From assembly GCF_002285265.1 (NCBI RefSeq), contig NZ_NSJB01000002.1:248001-312000 (forward strand): a DNA stretch of 64,000 bases. The letters are read 5' to 3'. Each line of letters starts with the position of its first letter. The stretch's first letter is position 1. This document shows positions 18,740 to 26,838 of the stretch, in pieces. Origin of the DNA: Vandammella animalimorsus. GTDB taxonomy: Bacteria; Pseudomonadota; Gammaproteobacteria; Burkholderiales; Burkholderiaceae_C. A program made the position numbers and the translations under genes. The notes under the pieces are model-generated. The model was not told the DNA's origin and searched no databases. It was given only the letters and a program-made list of their open reading frames with translations.

Positions 18740-20023
18740 ATGAACGACCACAGCACGCACGAACTCATGCAGACCATCGGCGCCCAGGCGCGCCGCGCCA
18801 GCGCCCGCATGGCCACCGCCAGCGCCCGCGACAAGGCCCTGGCCCTGCAGACCCTGGCCGACCTGCTGCGCCAGCAGGCGCCGGCCCTGCTGGCGGCCAA
18901 CGAGCAGGACGTGCAGCGCGCGCGCGGCAACGGCCTGGCCGGGCCGCTGCTCGATCGCCTGACGCTCAGCGACAGCATCATCGCCACGGCCGCGCAGGGC
19001 TGCGAGCAACTGGCGGCCATGCCCGAGCTGATCGGCGAGATCACCGGCCTGCGCCAACAGCCCAGCGGCATCCGCGTGGGTCAGATGCGCGTGCCCCTGG
19101 GCGTGTTCGGCATGATTTATGAAAGCCGCCCCAACGTCACCATCGAGGCCGCCAGCCTGGCCATCAAAAGCGGCAATGCCTGCATTCTGCGCGGCGGCTC
19201 CGAGGCCATCGACTCCAACAAGGCCCTGGCCGCGCTGGTGCGCCAGGCCCTGGCTGCCGCCGGCCTGCCCGAGGACGGCGTGCAGCTGGTGCCCACCACG
19301 GACCGCGCCGCCGTGGGCGCGCTCATCACCATGGCGCAGTTCGTCGACGTCATCATCCCGCGCGGCGGTCGGGGTCTGATCGAGCGCATCAGCGCCGAGG
19401 CGCGCGTGCCGGTCATCAAGCACCTGGACGGCATCTGCCACACCTACGTCGATGACCCCTGCGACATCGAGCAGGCCGTGCGCGTGGCCGACAACGCCAA
19501 GACGCAGAAATACAGCCCCTGCAACGCCACCGAAACCCTGCTGGTGGCGCGCGGCGTGGCGCAGGAGTTTCTGCCGCGCATCGCCGCCGTCTATGCCGCC
19601 AAGGGCGTGCAAATGCGCGTCACGCCCGAGGCCGAGCCCCTGGTGCGGCAGGCCGCGCCGGCGGCCCAGGTGGCGCCGGCCAGCGAGGCCGACTGGCGCA
19701 CCGAGCACCTGGCGCCCATCATCGGCATCAAGATCGTCGCCGGGCTGGACGAGGCCATCGCCCACATCAACGAATACGGCAGCCACCACACCGACGCCAT
19801 CCTCACGCGCGACCATGTGCACGCGCAGCGCTTTCTGCGCGAGGTCGATTCGGCCAGCGTCATCGTCAACGCCAGCACGCGCTTTGCCGATGGCTTCGAG
19901 TTCGGCCTGGGCGCCGAAATCGGCATCAGCACCGACAAATTCCACGCCCGCGGCCCGGTCGGCGTCGAGGGGCTGACCTCGCTCAAATACGTGGTGCTGG
20001 GCGCTGGCGAAATCCGCCAGTAG
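18740..20023 (+). CDS. proA: Glutamate-5-semialdehyde dehydrogenase (gamma-glutamyl phosphate reductase)
   Basis: The protein has 427 aa of the aldehyde dehydrogenase superfamily and catalyses the second step of proline synthesis, NADPH-dependent reduction of gamma-glutamyl phosphate. Family blocks include [23 protein letters not shown] (first part [15 protein letters not shown]), [27 protein letters not shown], the catalytic Cys region [13 protein letters not shown], and [25 protein letters not shown] (core NASTRFADG). The length is typical. It starts 52 bp after nrdF on the same strand. Confidence 0.96.
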   Translation: MNDHSTHELMQTIGAQARRASARMATASARDKALALQTLADLLRQQAPALLAANEQDVQRARGNGLAGPLLDRLTLSDSIIATAAQGCEQLAAMPELIGEITGLRQQPSGIRVGQMRVPLGVFGMIYESRPNVTIEAASLAIKSGNACILRGGSEAIDSNKALAALVRQALAAAGLPEDGVQLVPTTDRAAVGALITMAQFVDVIIPRGGRGLIERISAEARVPVIKHLDGICHTYVDDPCDIEQAVRVADNAKTQKYSPCNATETLLVARGVAQEFLPRIAAVYAAKGVQMRVTPEAEPLVRQAAPAAQVAPASEADWRTEHLAPIIGIKIVAGLDEAIAHINEYGSHHTDAILTRDHVHAQRFLREVDSASVIVNASTRFADGFEFGLGAEIGISTDKFHARGPVGVEGLTSLKYVVLGAGEIRQ

Positions 20024-20117
20024 CCGCCCGCCAACCCGCCAACCGACCTGTGCCAGGGGTCGCCACGCCAGCCGCGGCGGCCCCGGCGAGGCGCCTCACA
20101 GGTTCTAAAATTCGCCC

Positions 20118-21800
20118 ATGCTGAAAATCAAACAAGAACTGCTGGCCGGCCTGGCCCAGGCACTGGCCGAGCTGGCGCCGGACGCGGCCGTCCAACCCAG
20201 CTTCGAACAACCCCGCCAGCCCGAGCACGGCGACCTGGCCATCACCGCGGCCATGCAACTGGCCAAACCCCTGAAGCAAAACCCGCGCGCCCTGGGCGAG
20301 CAGCTCAAGGCCGCGCTGCAGGCCCAGCCGGCCTACCAGCAATGGGTCGAGAGCCTGGAGCTGGCCGGGCCGGGCTTTCTGAACCTGCGCCTGAAGCCTG
20401 CGGCCAAGCAAGCCATCGTGCGCGAAGTGCTGGAAGCTGGCGATGCCTTTGGCCTGCAGCCTGCAGCGGCCGGCCAGGCCGAGAAAGTCGTGGTCGAATT
20501 CGTCAGCGCCAACCCCACCGGCCCGCTGCATGTGGGCCACGGCCGCCAGGCAGCGCTGGGCGATGCCATTTGCAACCTGCTGGCCAGCCAGGGTTGGGAC
20601 GTCACGCGCGAGTTCTATTACAACGACGCCGGCGTGCAGATCGACACCCTGACCCAGAGCGTGCAACTGCGCGCCCAGGGCATCAAGCCGGGCGACGCCG
20701 CCTGGCCCGAAGCCGCCTACAACGGCGACTACATCCAGGACATCGCCGACGACTTTCTGGCCCAAAAAACCGTCCGCGCCGACGACCGCGAATTCACCGC
20801 CAACGGCAACCCGCAGGACGCGGGCAACGTGCGCCAGTTCGCCGTGGCCTATCTGCGCAACGAGCAGGACAAGGACTTGCAGGCCTTCCGCCTGAAGTTC
20901 GACCACTACTACCTGGAAAGCAGCCTGTACGCCGACGGCCGCGTGGCGCGCACCGTGCAGCGCCTGATCGACCAAGGCCACACCTATGAAGAAGGCGGCG
21001 CGCTGTGGCTGCGCACCACCGATTTCGGTGACGACAAAGACCGCGTCATGCGCAAGCAGGACGGCGGCTACACCTACTTCGTGCCCGACGTGGCCTACCA
21101 CCAGGCCAAGTGGGAGCGCGGTTTCAGCAAAGCCATCAACATCCAGGGCACCGACCACCACGGCACCATCGCCCGCGTGCGCGCCGGCCTGCAAGGGCTA
21201 GAGGCCGGTATCCCCAAAGGCTACCCCGACTACGTGCTGCACACCATGGTGCGCGTGGTGCGCGGTGGCGAGGAGGTCAAGATCAGCAAGCGCGCCGGCA
21301 GCTACGTCACGCTGCGCGACCTGATCGAGTGGACCAGCGCCGATGCCGTGCGCTTCTTCCTGCTCAGCCGCAAGCCCGACACCGAATACACCTTCGACGT
21401 CGACCTGGCCGTGCAGCAAAACAACGACAACCCGGTGTACTACGTGCAGTACGCGCACGCGCGCATCTGCTCCGTGCTGCAGGCCTGGGGCGGCGACGCG
21501 GCCACGCTGGCCCAGGCCGATCTGGCCCCGCTGGACACCCCAGCTGCCCAGGCGCTGATGCTGCAGCTGGCCAAATACCCCGACATGCTCACCTCCGCCG
21601 CGCGCGGCTTTGCGCCGCACGACGTCAGCTTCTACCTGCGCGAGCTGGCCGCCAGCTACCACAGCTACTACGACGCCGAGCGCATCCTGGTCGATGACCA
21701 AGCAGTTAAACTGGCCCGCCTGGCGCTGATCGCCGCCACCGCCCAAGTGCTGCGCAACGGCCTGGGCATGCTGGGCGTAAGCGCCCCGCAGCGCATGTGA
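20118..21800 (+). CDS. argS: Arginine--tRNA ligase
   Basis: The protein has 560 aa and is a class I aminoacyl-tRNA synthetase. The N-terminal additional domain (about 1-110) is followed by the HIGH-equivalent block [21 protein letters not shown]. The KMSK-equivalent is [15 protein letters not shown]. The DALR-type anticodon-binding C-terminus includes [13 protein letters not shown] and ends with [13 protein letters not shown], a common ArgS ending. It lies 94 bp downstream of proA. Confidence 0.97.
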   Translation: MLKIKQELLAGLAQALAELAPDAAVQPSFEQPRQPEHGDLAITAAMQLAKPLKQNPRALGEQLKAALQAQPAYQQWVESLELAGPGFLNLRLKPAAKQAIVREVLEAGDAFGLQPAAAGQAEKVVVEFVSANPTGPLHVGHGRQAALGDAICNLLASQGWDVTREFYYNDAGVQIDTLTQSVQLRAQGIKPGDAAWPEAAYNGDYIQDIADDFLAQKTVRADDREFTANGNPQDAGNVRQFAVAYLRNEQDKDLQAFRLKFDHYYLESSLYADGRVARTVQRLIDQGHTYEEGGALWLRTTDFGDDKDRVMRKQDGGYTYFVPDVAYHQAKWERGFSKAINIQGTDHHGTIARVRAGLQGLEAGIPKGYPDYVLHTMVRVVRGGEEVKISKRAGSYVTLRDLIEWTSADAVRFFLLSRKPDTEYTFDVDLAVQQNNDNPVYYVQYAHARICSVLQAWGGDAATLAQADLAPLDTPAAQALMLQLAKYPDMLTSAARGFAPHDVSFYLRELAASYHSYYDAERILVDDQAVKLARLALIAATAQVLRNGLGMLGVSAPQRM

Positions 21801-21862
21801 TTCAGCCCATGTGATTTAGGGCCCACCTGACACACAACGGCGTCAACTCCACTTGCACAGCT

Positions 21863-22585
21863 ATGGCTATGGCAAACACCCCCCTGCGGCACGGCGGCCG
21901 CACCCCACAGCGCGGCGGCACCATCGCCGGGATCCTCATCGGCCTGCTCATCGGCTTTGCCATCGCCATTGCCGTGGCGCTGATGGTCTCGAAAATGCCG
22001 GTGCCCTTCATCAACACCCAGGCCAACACCCGCCCCTCCTCGCTGGACGCGACCGAGCAGGAACGCAACCGCAGCTGGAACCCCAACGCCTCGCTGGCCG
22101 GCAGCCGCCCCAGCGGCGGCAGCTCGCCGCCAACGCAGGCCCCATCGCGCACCCTGCCCCCGCCACCGCGCGAGGAAATCAAACCCCCGGTGGAGCCAGA
22201 GCCGCCCTCTGAAGTCGTGGCCGTCGCCCCCGTGGCCCAGCCCGGCGCCGACCCCCTGGGCGAACTGGCCGCCCGCGTCGGCAGCCGCCCAGCCCCGGCC
22301 ACAGCACAGCCCGCGCCAGCGCCTGCCACGGCTGCCCCTGCGGCAGACAGCTACCAATACTTCGTACAGGCTGGCGCATTCCGCGCCCAGGCCGACGCCG
22401 ACGCCCAACGCGCCCGCCTGGCCATGAACGGCTGGGACGCGCGCATCACCAGCCGCGAAAGCCAGGGCCAGACCATCTACCGCGTGCGCGTAGGCCCCTT
22501 CGGCAAAAGCCAGGACGCCGCCAACATCAAGCGCCAATTCGACCAACAAGGCATCGACGCCGCCGTAGTGCGCCAGCCGCGTTGA
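21863..22585 (+). CDS. SPOR domain-containing membrane protein (FtsN-like topology)
   Basis: The protein has 240 aa. A short cytoplasmic N-terminus and one membrane helix (about 22-45, GTIAGILIGLLIGFAIAIAV) lead into a Pro/Ala-rich linker (50-155). A C-terminal SPOR domain follows (about 158-236: YQYFVQAGAFRAQADADAQRARL, then YRVRVGPFGKSQDAANIKRQF). SPOR domains bind denuded glycan strands at the division septum. The position directly after argS is common in Burkholderiales. The second ATG, two codons later, is an equally good start. Confidence 0.88.
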   Translation: MAMANTPLRHGGRTPQRGGTIAGILIGLLIGFAIAIAVALMVSKMPVPFINTQANTRPSSLDATEQERNRSWNPNASLAGSRPSGGSSPPTQAPSRTLPPPPREEIKPPVEPEPPSEVVAVAPVAQPGADPLGELAARVGSRPAPATAQPAPAPATAAPAADSYQYFVQAGAFRAQADADAQRARLAMNGWDARITSRESQGQTIYRVRVGPFGKSQDAANIKRQFDQQGIDAAVVRQPR

Positions 22586-22677
22586 AGGCCCTGATTCAAC
22601 GTCTCGGCACAAGCTATAACGCGAGCGGGCTCTGCTGTGCTTGGTATCGGCTTACCTGCGCGCCAGCGGCCCGCGCT

Positions 22678-23589
22678 TCAGCCATGCGCCGCATCCGGCT
22701 GGCCTGCGCCTTGCACGATGCGCGCAAACCACTCCTCCAGCGTGAACACGCGCTGCACGTCCACCAGCTCGCCCCCGGCCTGCGCAATGCCATCGAGCAA
22801 CTGCGGCACCTGGCTCTTGCCCACTTGCGCCTGCCAGATGCCGGGGCCGCTGGCAACAAAGCCCTCCAGCGGGCGCTCGCCGCTGTAGCGCACCACCATG
22901 TCGCCGTGGGTCAGCAACTCCGTCATGGGGGTGTCCGCCCGCAGGCGGCCCTGGTGAATCAGCAAAATGCGGCTGGCCAGCCGCTCCACGTCGTTGAGGA
23001 TGTGCGAGCAAAAGAACAGCGTGCCGCCGCGCTGGCGGTAGGCGTTCACCTCATCGGCCACCAGCTTGCGGCCCACCGGGTCCAGGCCCGACATGGGCTC
23101 GTCCAGCACCAGCAGGCGCGGCTCCAGCGCCAGCGCGTGCGCCAGCGCGGTGCGCTGCGTCATGCCTTTGGAGAGGTTGCGCACCCGCTTGTGCGCCGCG
23201 TAGCCAATGCCCATGCGCTCGAGCCACTGCATGGCGCGCGCCTGGGCGGCCGCGCCGCGCAGGCCCAGGTGAATGCCCAGGCCCATGCTCACCACCTCCA
23301 GCGGGGTCAGGTAGTCGTACAGATACGGGTTTTCCGGCACGTAGCCCACGCCCCGGCGCGCGCGCTCGTCGGCGGCCGGGCGGCCCATGAGCGTGATGCG
23401 GCCCTGGTCGGGGCGCAGCATGCCCATCAGCATCTTCATGCTGGTGCTCTTGCCCGCTCCGTTGGGGCCGACGAAGCCAATGGCCTCGCCAGGCTGCACG
23501 GCAAAGCCGATGTCCTGCACCGCCTGCACGGGCCGACCCTTGAGCCGGAAGCTCTTGCTCACGCCATCGAACTCAACCAGTGCGCTCAC
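22678..23589 (-). CDS. ABC-2 type transporter ATP-binding protein (PilH-like by context)
   Basis: The protein has 303 aa and starts at GTG. Motifs: Walker A GPNGAGKST, Q-loop region VGYVPENPYLYDYL, signature LSKGMTQR, Walker B LLVLDEPMSGLDPVG and the switch His in FCSHILNDVE. The C-terminal 80 residues are the regulatory extension of CcmA/drug-exporter type ATPases. The GTGA start overlaps the stop of the preceding gene, and with that gene and the permease it forms a tightly coupled three-gene operon. The pilin genes just upstream and the permease / single-pass protein / ATPase gene set recall Myxococcus pilG-pilH-pilI, an ABC exporter needed for type IV pili. Confidence 0.85.
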   Translation of the reverse strand: MSALVEFDGVSKSFRLKGRPVQAVQDIGFAVQPGEAIGFVGPNGAGKSTSMKMLMGMLRPDQGRITLMGRPAADERARRGVGYVPENPYLYDYLTPLEVVSMGLGIHLGLRGAAAQARAMQWLERMGIGYAAHKRVRNLSKGMTQRTALAHALALEPRLLVLDEPMSGLDPVGRKLVADEVNAYRQRGGTLFFCSHILNDVERLASRILLIHQGRLRADTPMTELLTHGDMVVRYSGERPLEGFVASGPGIWQAQVGKSQVPQLLDGIAQAGGELVDVQRVFTLEEWFARIVQGAGQPDAAHG

Positions 23590-24449
23590 TTCTTGTCCTC
23601 CCCGCCGTTCTTCATGCCGGCTGCCCCATGCGCGGCGCCTGCCAGTTGCGGCACGCCTTGCGCATCCAGTTCATAGCCCATGCCCAGCGGATCGCGCGGC
23701 AGGGCCGTCAGCAAGCCCCCGCCTAGCAGCTGTTCCAGCTGCGCAGGCGGCATGCCATGCCGCTGGCGGTAGGCGCTGACCGCCTGCCGCAAGGCCTGCA
23801 GGCCACGCAGGCGCTCAATGCGTGCGTCCATCAGGCGCAGGCTGCGCTCGTCGCTGGTGATGGTTTTGAGCCGCTCAATCATCTCAATGCCCTGCGCCGG
23901 GTCGTCCCCGCGCTCCAGCCACTTGGCCGCCATGGCACGCAGGGCCGAGGCGTTGGGTTCGCCTGTACGAAGGGCCGCGCGCTCGGCCCACTGCGCGGCC
24001 TGGGCGTAGTCACGCTCGAAATAGCTGGTGTTGAAGGCATAGAAAAACGCCGGCCACATGTCCCAGGGCCGGGCATCGGCCGCGCGGCGCAGCACCACTT
24101 GCGCTTGTTCCGTGTAACCCTGCCAGGGCAGCAGCGCGGCGGCCATGTAGTAGTTGTCTTCATGGCGCGGGTTCATCAACGAAGCATCTTCGGCCAGCGC
24201 GGCCTGCACGCGCAGTGTTTCGTGGTCGGTCACTTCAGTGCCCACAGTGATGCTGCGTATCACGGCCAAGTCGGCCGCCAGGTGGCGGTCGCCCCCGGCT
24301 TGCAGCACTTGCAGCAGCACGGGCATGCGCACGCGCAGGCCTTCGGCCATTTGCGCGCGGGGCCGAGCCTCCAGCTGGCGCAGGGCCAACGCGTACACCG
24401 CCACGGCCAGCGCGGCCACGGCCAGCGTCATCCAGCGGCGTCGGCTCAT
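23586..24449 (-). CDS. Single-pass membrane protein with helical (TPR-like) domain, partner of the ABC exporter
   Basis: The protein has 287 aa. It starts MSRRRWMTLAVAALAVAV, giving one N-terminal membrane segment (about 7-23). The rest is a mainly helical soluble region with TPR-like phrasing (EDNYYMAAALLPWQGYTEQAQVVLRRAADARP-type repeats, core PWQGYTEQAQVVLRRAAD). The C-terminus has a PxxLxxLLGGGLLxALPxDPLGxGY pattern (LGGGLLTALPRDPLGMGY), as in proteins linked to pilin maturation loci. The ATGA start overlaps the permease stop. I do not recognise a named family with certainty. By topology and place it could be the PilG-like component. Confidence 0.65.
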   Translation of the reverse strand: MSRRRWMTLAVAALAVAVYALALRQLEARPRAQMAEGLRVRMPVLLQVLQAGGDRHLAADLAVIRSITVGTEVTDHETLRVQAALAEDASLMNPRHEDNYYMAAALLPWQGYTEQAQVVLRRAADARPWDMWPAFFYAFNTSYFERDYAQAAQWAERAALRTGEPNASALRAMAAKWLERGDDPAQGIEMIERLKTITSDERSLRLMDARIERLRGLQALRQAVSAYRQRHGMPPAQLEQLLGGGLLTALPRDPLGMGYELDAQGVPQLAGAAHGAAGMKNGGEDKK

Positions 24450-25249
24450 AGCAGCTCGCGCCGCGCCAGCTTTCGGCCGGCCAAGGCCAGCAGGGCAGCG
24501 CCATAGGCGGCGGCCATCAGCACGGCCCAGCCAATCATCGGCCAGTCGGGCGGCAGGCCGTACAGGGCCAGGTCTCGCCAGTCCAGGCGCGACAAATCGG
24601 GCAGCACCCACTTGCCAGCTTGAATCACCGGCAGCAGCCAGCGTACTTGGTCAGGGTCGGCGTTTTGTGAGTGCAGCAGAAAATCCAGCGTGATGCCCAG
24701 CGAGCGCGCCGCCAGCGCGAACAGGCAGCCCATGATGAGCGGCAGAAAAGGCGTGGTCGATAGGCTGCACAGCCACAGCGCGAACGCAGTGATGACCAGC
24801 AAATCCAGCCACAGCCCCGCCAACGTCAGCACGTAGGGCCAGCCCAGGGCCACAGGCGTGGGTTGCGCATAGGTGCTCGGCAGCACGTGCATCACCACAC
24901 CCAACGCACCGCCTAGAATCAGCACGCCCAGCGCCAGCAGCGCGGCCACGGCAGCAAAGCGGCTGAGCAGGTAGGCCTCGCGCGAGATGGGGTAGGCCAG
25001 CACGAAGTACAGCGACTTGCGCTCCATGTCCTTGCCCAGCAGCTCCTGCACCCAGAACAAGGCCATCAGCATCAGCACCAGGCGCGTGCCGGACAGGCCC
25101 ACGTCCAGCGCCACCGTGGCGGGTTGGCGGGCCGAGAAATTGGCCGCCAGCCATGCAGCCAGCAGCACCAGCGCGGCCATCACCAGCAGCCAGCGCACAC
25201 TGTGTGCACGCATGCCCGACAGCCAAGCAGAGTAAACAAGTTTCCACAT
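24446..25249 (-). CDS. ABC-2 type transporter permease (PilI-like by context)
   Basis: The protein has 267 aa and six predicted membrane helices. The phrase ALFWVQELLGKDMERKSLYFVLAYPISREAYLLSRF (core ELLGKDMERKSLYFVLAYP) is typical of ABC-2 permeases, where a cytoplasmic loop touches the ATPase. It is the first gene of the three-gene exporter operon, 133 bp downstream of the second short pilin. No Shine-Dalgarno sequence stands before the ATG. The substrate is unknown. Proximity to pilins suggests a role in pilus biogenesis. Confidence 0.8.
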   Translation of the reverse strand: MWKLVYSAWLSGMRAHSVRWLLVMAALVLLAAWLAANFSARQPATVALDVGLSGTRLVLMLMALFWVQELLGKDMERKSLYFVLAYPISREAYLLSRFAAVAALLALGVLILGGALGVVMHVLPSTYAQPTPVALGWPYVLTLAGLWLDLLVITAFALWLCSLSTTPFLPLIMGCLFALAARSLGITLDFLLHSQNADPDQVRWLLPVIQAGKWVLPDLSRLDWRDLALYGLPPDWPMIGWAVLMAAAYGAALLALAGRKLARRELL

Positions 25250-25382
25250 AGAGTTAAATTATGCGTGGGAAACACGTTCACGACACGCCGCACAAACTAC
25301 AGCACCGCGTCTACACGGCAGGCGTTTGAAGCACACGCCTGACAAGGTTGCAGGCTATTCGGCACAGTTTCCGCTGCGAGCC

Positions 25383-25565
25383 TTATTTGACTGCATTGGC
25401 TGAGGCCAACGTCAGAAAGGCGCGGGCATCGGATGTTGCCACACGATCGGCTGCCTTGCGCTGGTACTCGCTGTACTGCGGAATGGCAATGGCCGCCAAA
25501 ATACCAATGATGGCCACCACGACCATCAGCTCGATCAGGGTAAAGCCGCTTTGTTGCACTCGCAT
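25383..25565 (-). CDS. Second short type IV pilin (stem-only prepilin)
   Basis: The protein has 60 aa. The class III leader MRVQQSG is followed by the cleavage site G|F and the N-terminal pilin helix [20 protein letters not shown], including E5 of the mature protein. The mature part is only 53 residues and ends after the helix (SANAVK), without the globular C-terminal domain of normal pilins (about 140-160 aa). Y24, Y27 and F43 are conserved with the other short pilin. No Shine-Dalgarno sequence precedes this ATG. A TTG at 25607 would give a 21-residue leader. The gene lies beyond the terminator at 25804-25830, so it needs its own promoter or read-through. Confidence 0.75.
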   Translation of the reverse strand: MRVQQSGFTLIELMVVVAIIGILAAIAIPQYSEYQRKAADRVATSDARAFLTLASANAVK

Positions 25566-25803
25566 GGCGAAAACTTTCGTATCGGTGGTCGTAGAGATAA
25601 CAAACAAGGAAGGCGCAAACTACTAGCGTTTCGCACTCAGAAGCAGCGCACCCACCCTCTGCCTAGCCCGCACACAGCCTAAGAGAATAGCAATCTGTAG
25701 ACTCCGCGCAGTCGGGCTACAGCAACCAAATCAGCGAACGACTAGTCAGAAGCCGCTGTGGCTGACACCCAATAAGAACACAACAATCTGCTCAGGCATT
25801 TGC

Positions 25804-25830
25804 AAAAAAACGCACCCCTTACGGGGTGCG
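25804..25830 (-). terminator. Rho-independent terminator after the secreted pilin-partner gene
   Basis: The stem CGCACCCC / GGGGTGCG with a four-base loop is followed, on the minus strand, by seven T residues. It closes the first pilin transcript and separates it from the second short pilin. Confidence 0.85.
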
Positions 25831-25880
25831 CTAGCCTTAAAAACACCCCCGGCTTGAAGCCCGGGACGCAAGCGGCGTGA

Positions 25881-26261
25881 TCAACGACCGCAGGCGTTAG
25901 GTTTTGTCATGTCAGGGTCAGCCGTGGTGGGCGCGGTGGTGCCTGTGGTAGGGTCACCACACTGAGCCACACGACCGCCTTCGCTAAAACCGGTGTAGTT
26001 GTTGCGCCCCTTCTTGTTGGAAGTAGCCACTGCCACGGCCGTGTCGGTCTGAATCCACTTCAAGTGGACGTTGGCAGACACCGGCGATTCGAAGCCACTT
26101 TGCATGTAGCAAGTGCTATCAGCAGCAGGCTTAGCGTAAACATGCTTGTCACCGTTTGCGCCAGCCTCAGTTGCGCCGCTTCCCACTGCGCAATCAGCAA
26201 AAGCACCCATGGAGAAAGCGGAAGCCACAGCAGCCAAGGCGAGTTTAGTAGTGAGTTTCAT
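25881..26261 (-). CDS. Small secreted four-cysteine protein, candidate pilin head (PilA-C-like)
   Basis: The protein has 126 aa. The Sec signal peptide MKLTTKLALAAVASAFSMGAFA is predicted to be cut before DC, leaving about 104 residues. The mature part has four cysteines (near its start, STCYM, AQCGD and NACGR), enough for two disulfides. The last pair encloses a short Thr/Pro-rich loop at the very C-terminus, like the D-loop of type IV pilins. The gene stands 46 bp downstream of a stem-only pilin, with AAGGAA as ribosome binding site, and is followed by a terminator. By analogy with Geobacter PilA-N/PilA-C I infer that it supplies the missing globular domain. No sequence family is recognised. 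Confidence 0.7.
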   Translation of the reverse strand: MKLTTKLALAAVASAFSMGAFADCAVGSGATEAGANGDKHVYAKPAADSTCYMQSGFESPVSANVHLKWIQTDTAVAVATSNKKGRNNYTGFSEGGRVAQCGDPTTGTTAPTTADPDMTKPNACGR

Positions 26262-26307
26262 GGTAAAGATTCCTTTTCAATGATCAACGAGAAGAGTGGC
26301 AGACCGA

Positions 26308-26493
26308 TTACTTATTAGAGTTGGCCATAGCCGAGGTCAGGAAGTTCTTAGCGTCAGCTTGCGCTGCGCGATCATGACCCTTCTTCTGATACTCGCTGTA
26401 TTGGGGAATGGCGATAGCAGCCAGAATACCAATGATGGCAACCACGACCATCAGTTCGATCAGAGTAAAACCCTTTTGCAGAGATGCTTTCAT
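26308..26493 (-). CDS. Short type IV pilin (stem-only prepilin, PilA-N-like)
   Basis: The protein has 61 aa. Leader MKASLQKG, prepilin peptidase site G|F, then [20 protein letters not shown] with E5. The mature length is 53 residues with Y24, Y27 and F43, ending SAMANSNK just after the helix. Geobacter sulfurreducens PilA-N is similarly short (about 61 residues mature). AGGAGC stands 10 nt before the ATG. A consensus sigma-54 promoter lies about 60 bp upstream. The gene is co-transcribed with the secreted four-cysteine protein. It should be an inner-membrane prepilin that forms the filament core. The assembly genes pilB, pilC and pilD are not in the window. Confidence 0.88.
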   Translation of the reverse strand: MKASLQKGFTLIELMVVVAIIGILAAIAIPQYSEYQKKGHDRAAQADAKNFLTSAMANSNK

Positions 26494-26551
26494 ATATCTT
26501 GCTCCTATGGAAAACTGAATATTGAACCCCTCGTTCAACGCCGATGATGGA

Positions 26552-26567
26552 TGCAAGCGGCGTGCCA
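26552..26567 (-). promoter_or_regulatory. Sigma-54 (RpoN) promoter of the short pilin
   Basis: On the minus strand this reads TGGCACGCCGCTTGCA, a full match to the -24/-12 consensus TGGCACG-N4-TTGCW. Transcription would start about 12 bp after the GC of the -12 element, about 45-50 bp before the pilin ATG. Sigma-54 promoters activated by PilR are the rule for major pilin genes. Confidence 0.88.
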
Positions 26568-26708
26568 GGGTGTGGCACCCCAGGGAAAGCCCTGATTTGT
26601 CAGTTTTCTGTCAGAGCATTGACACATGTGGCAAGGGTTGCTTGCAATTTGTGTCGCTCGCTGACGATTTGAGCTGGCGAGACAAATTTTGTCGGTTTGT
26701 AGATGAGA

Positions 26709-26742
26709 AAAAGCGGCATGCCTGATCTGACATGCCGCTTTC
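26709..26742 (-). terminator. Rho-independent terminator after the FHA gene
   Basis: The stem AAAGCGGCATG / CATGCCGCTTT has a ten-base loop and is followed, on the minus strand, by a T-rich stretch (TTTTTCTC). It lies about 100 bp beyond the FHA stop codon. Confidence 0.7.
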
Positions 26743-26838
26743 TGATAGGTGGGATATATATGGATATGGCGAGTAGGGGGCTGTAGATGTCAATCTCGCT
26801 GCCTCGGCCTGGCAGAGCGTTGTGGGTTCAGGGTGAGT

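Noticed and set aside
25319-25341. Hairpin CAGGCGT / ACGCCTG between the second short pilin and the ABC permease as terminator
   Set aside because: No T run follows on the minus strand. Kept only as a possible leader structure.
25566-25803. A second sigma-54 promoter for the downstream short pilin
   Set aside because: No GC/TTGC pair with correct spacing was found on the minus strand in this interval.
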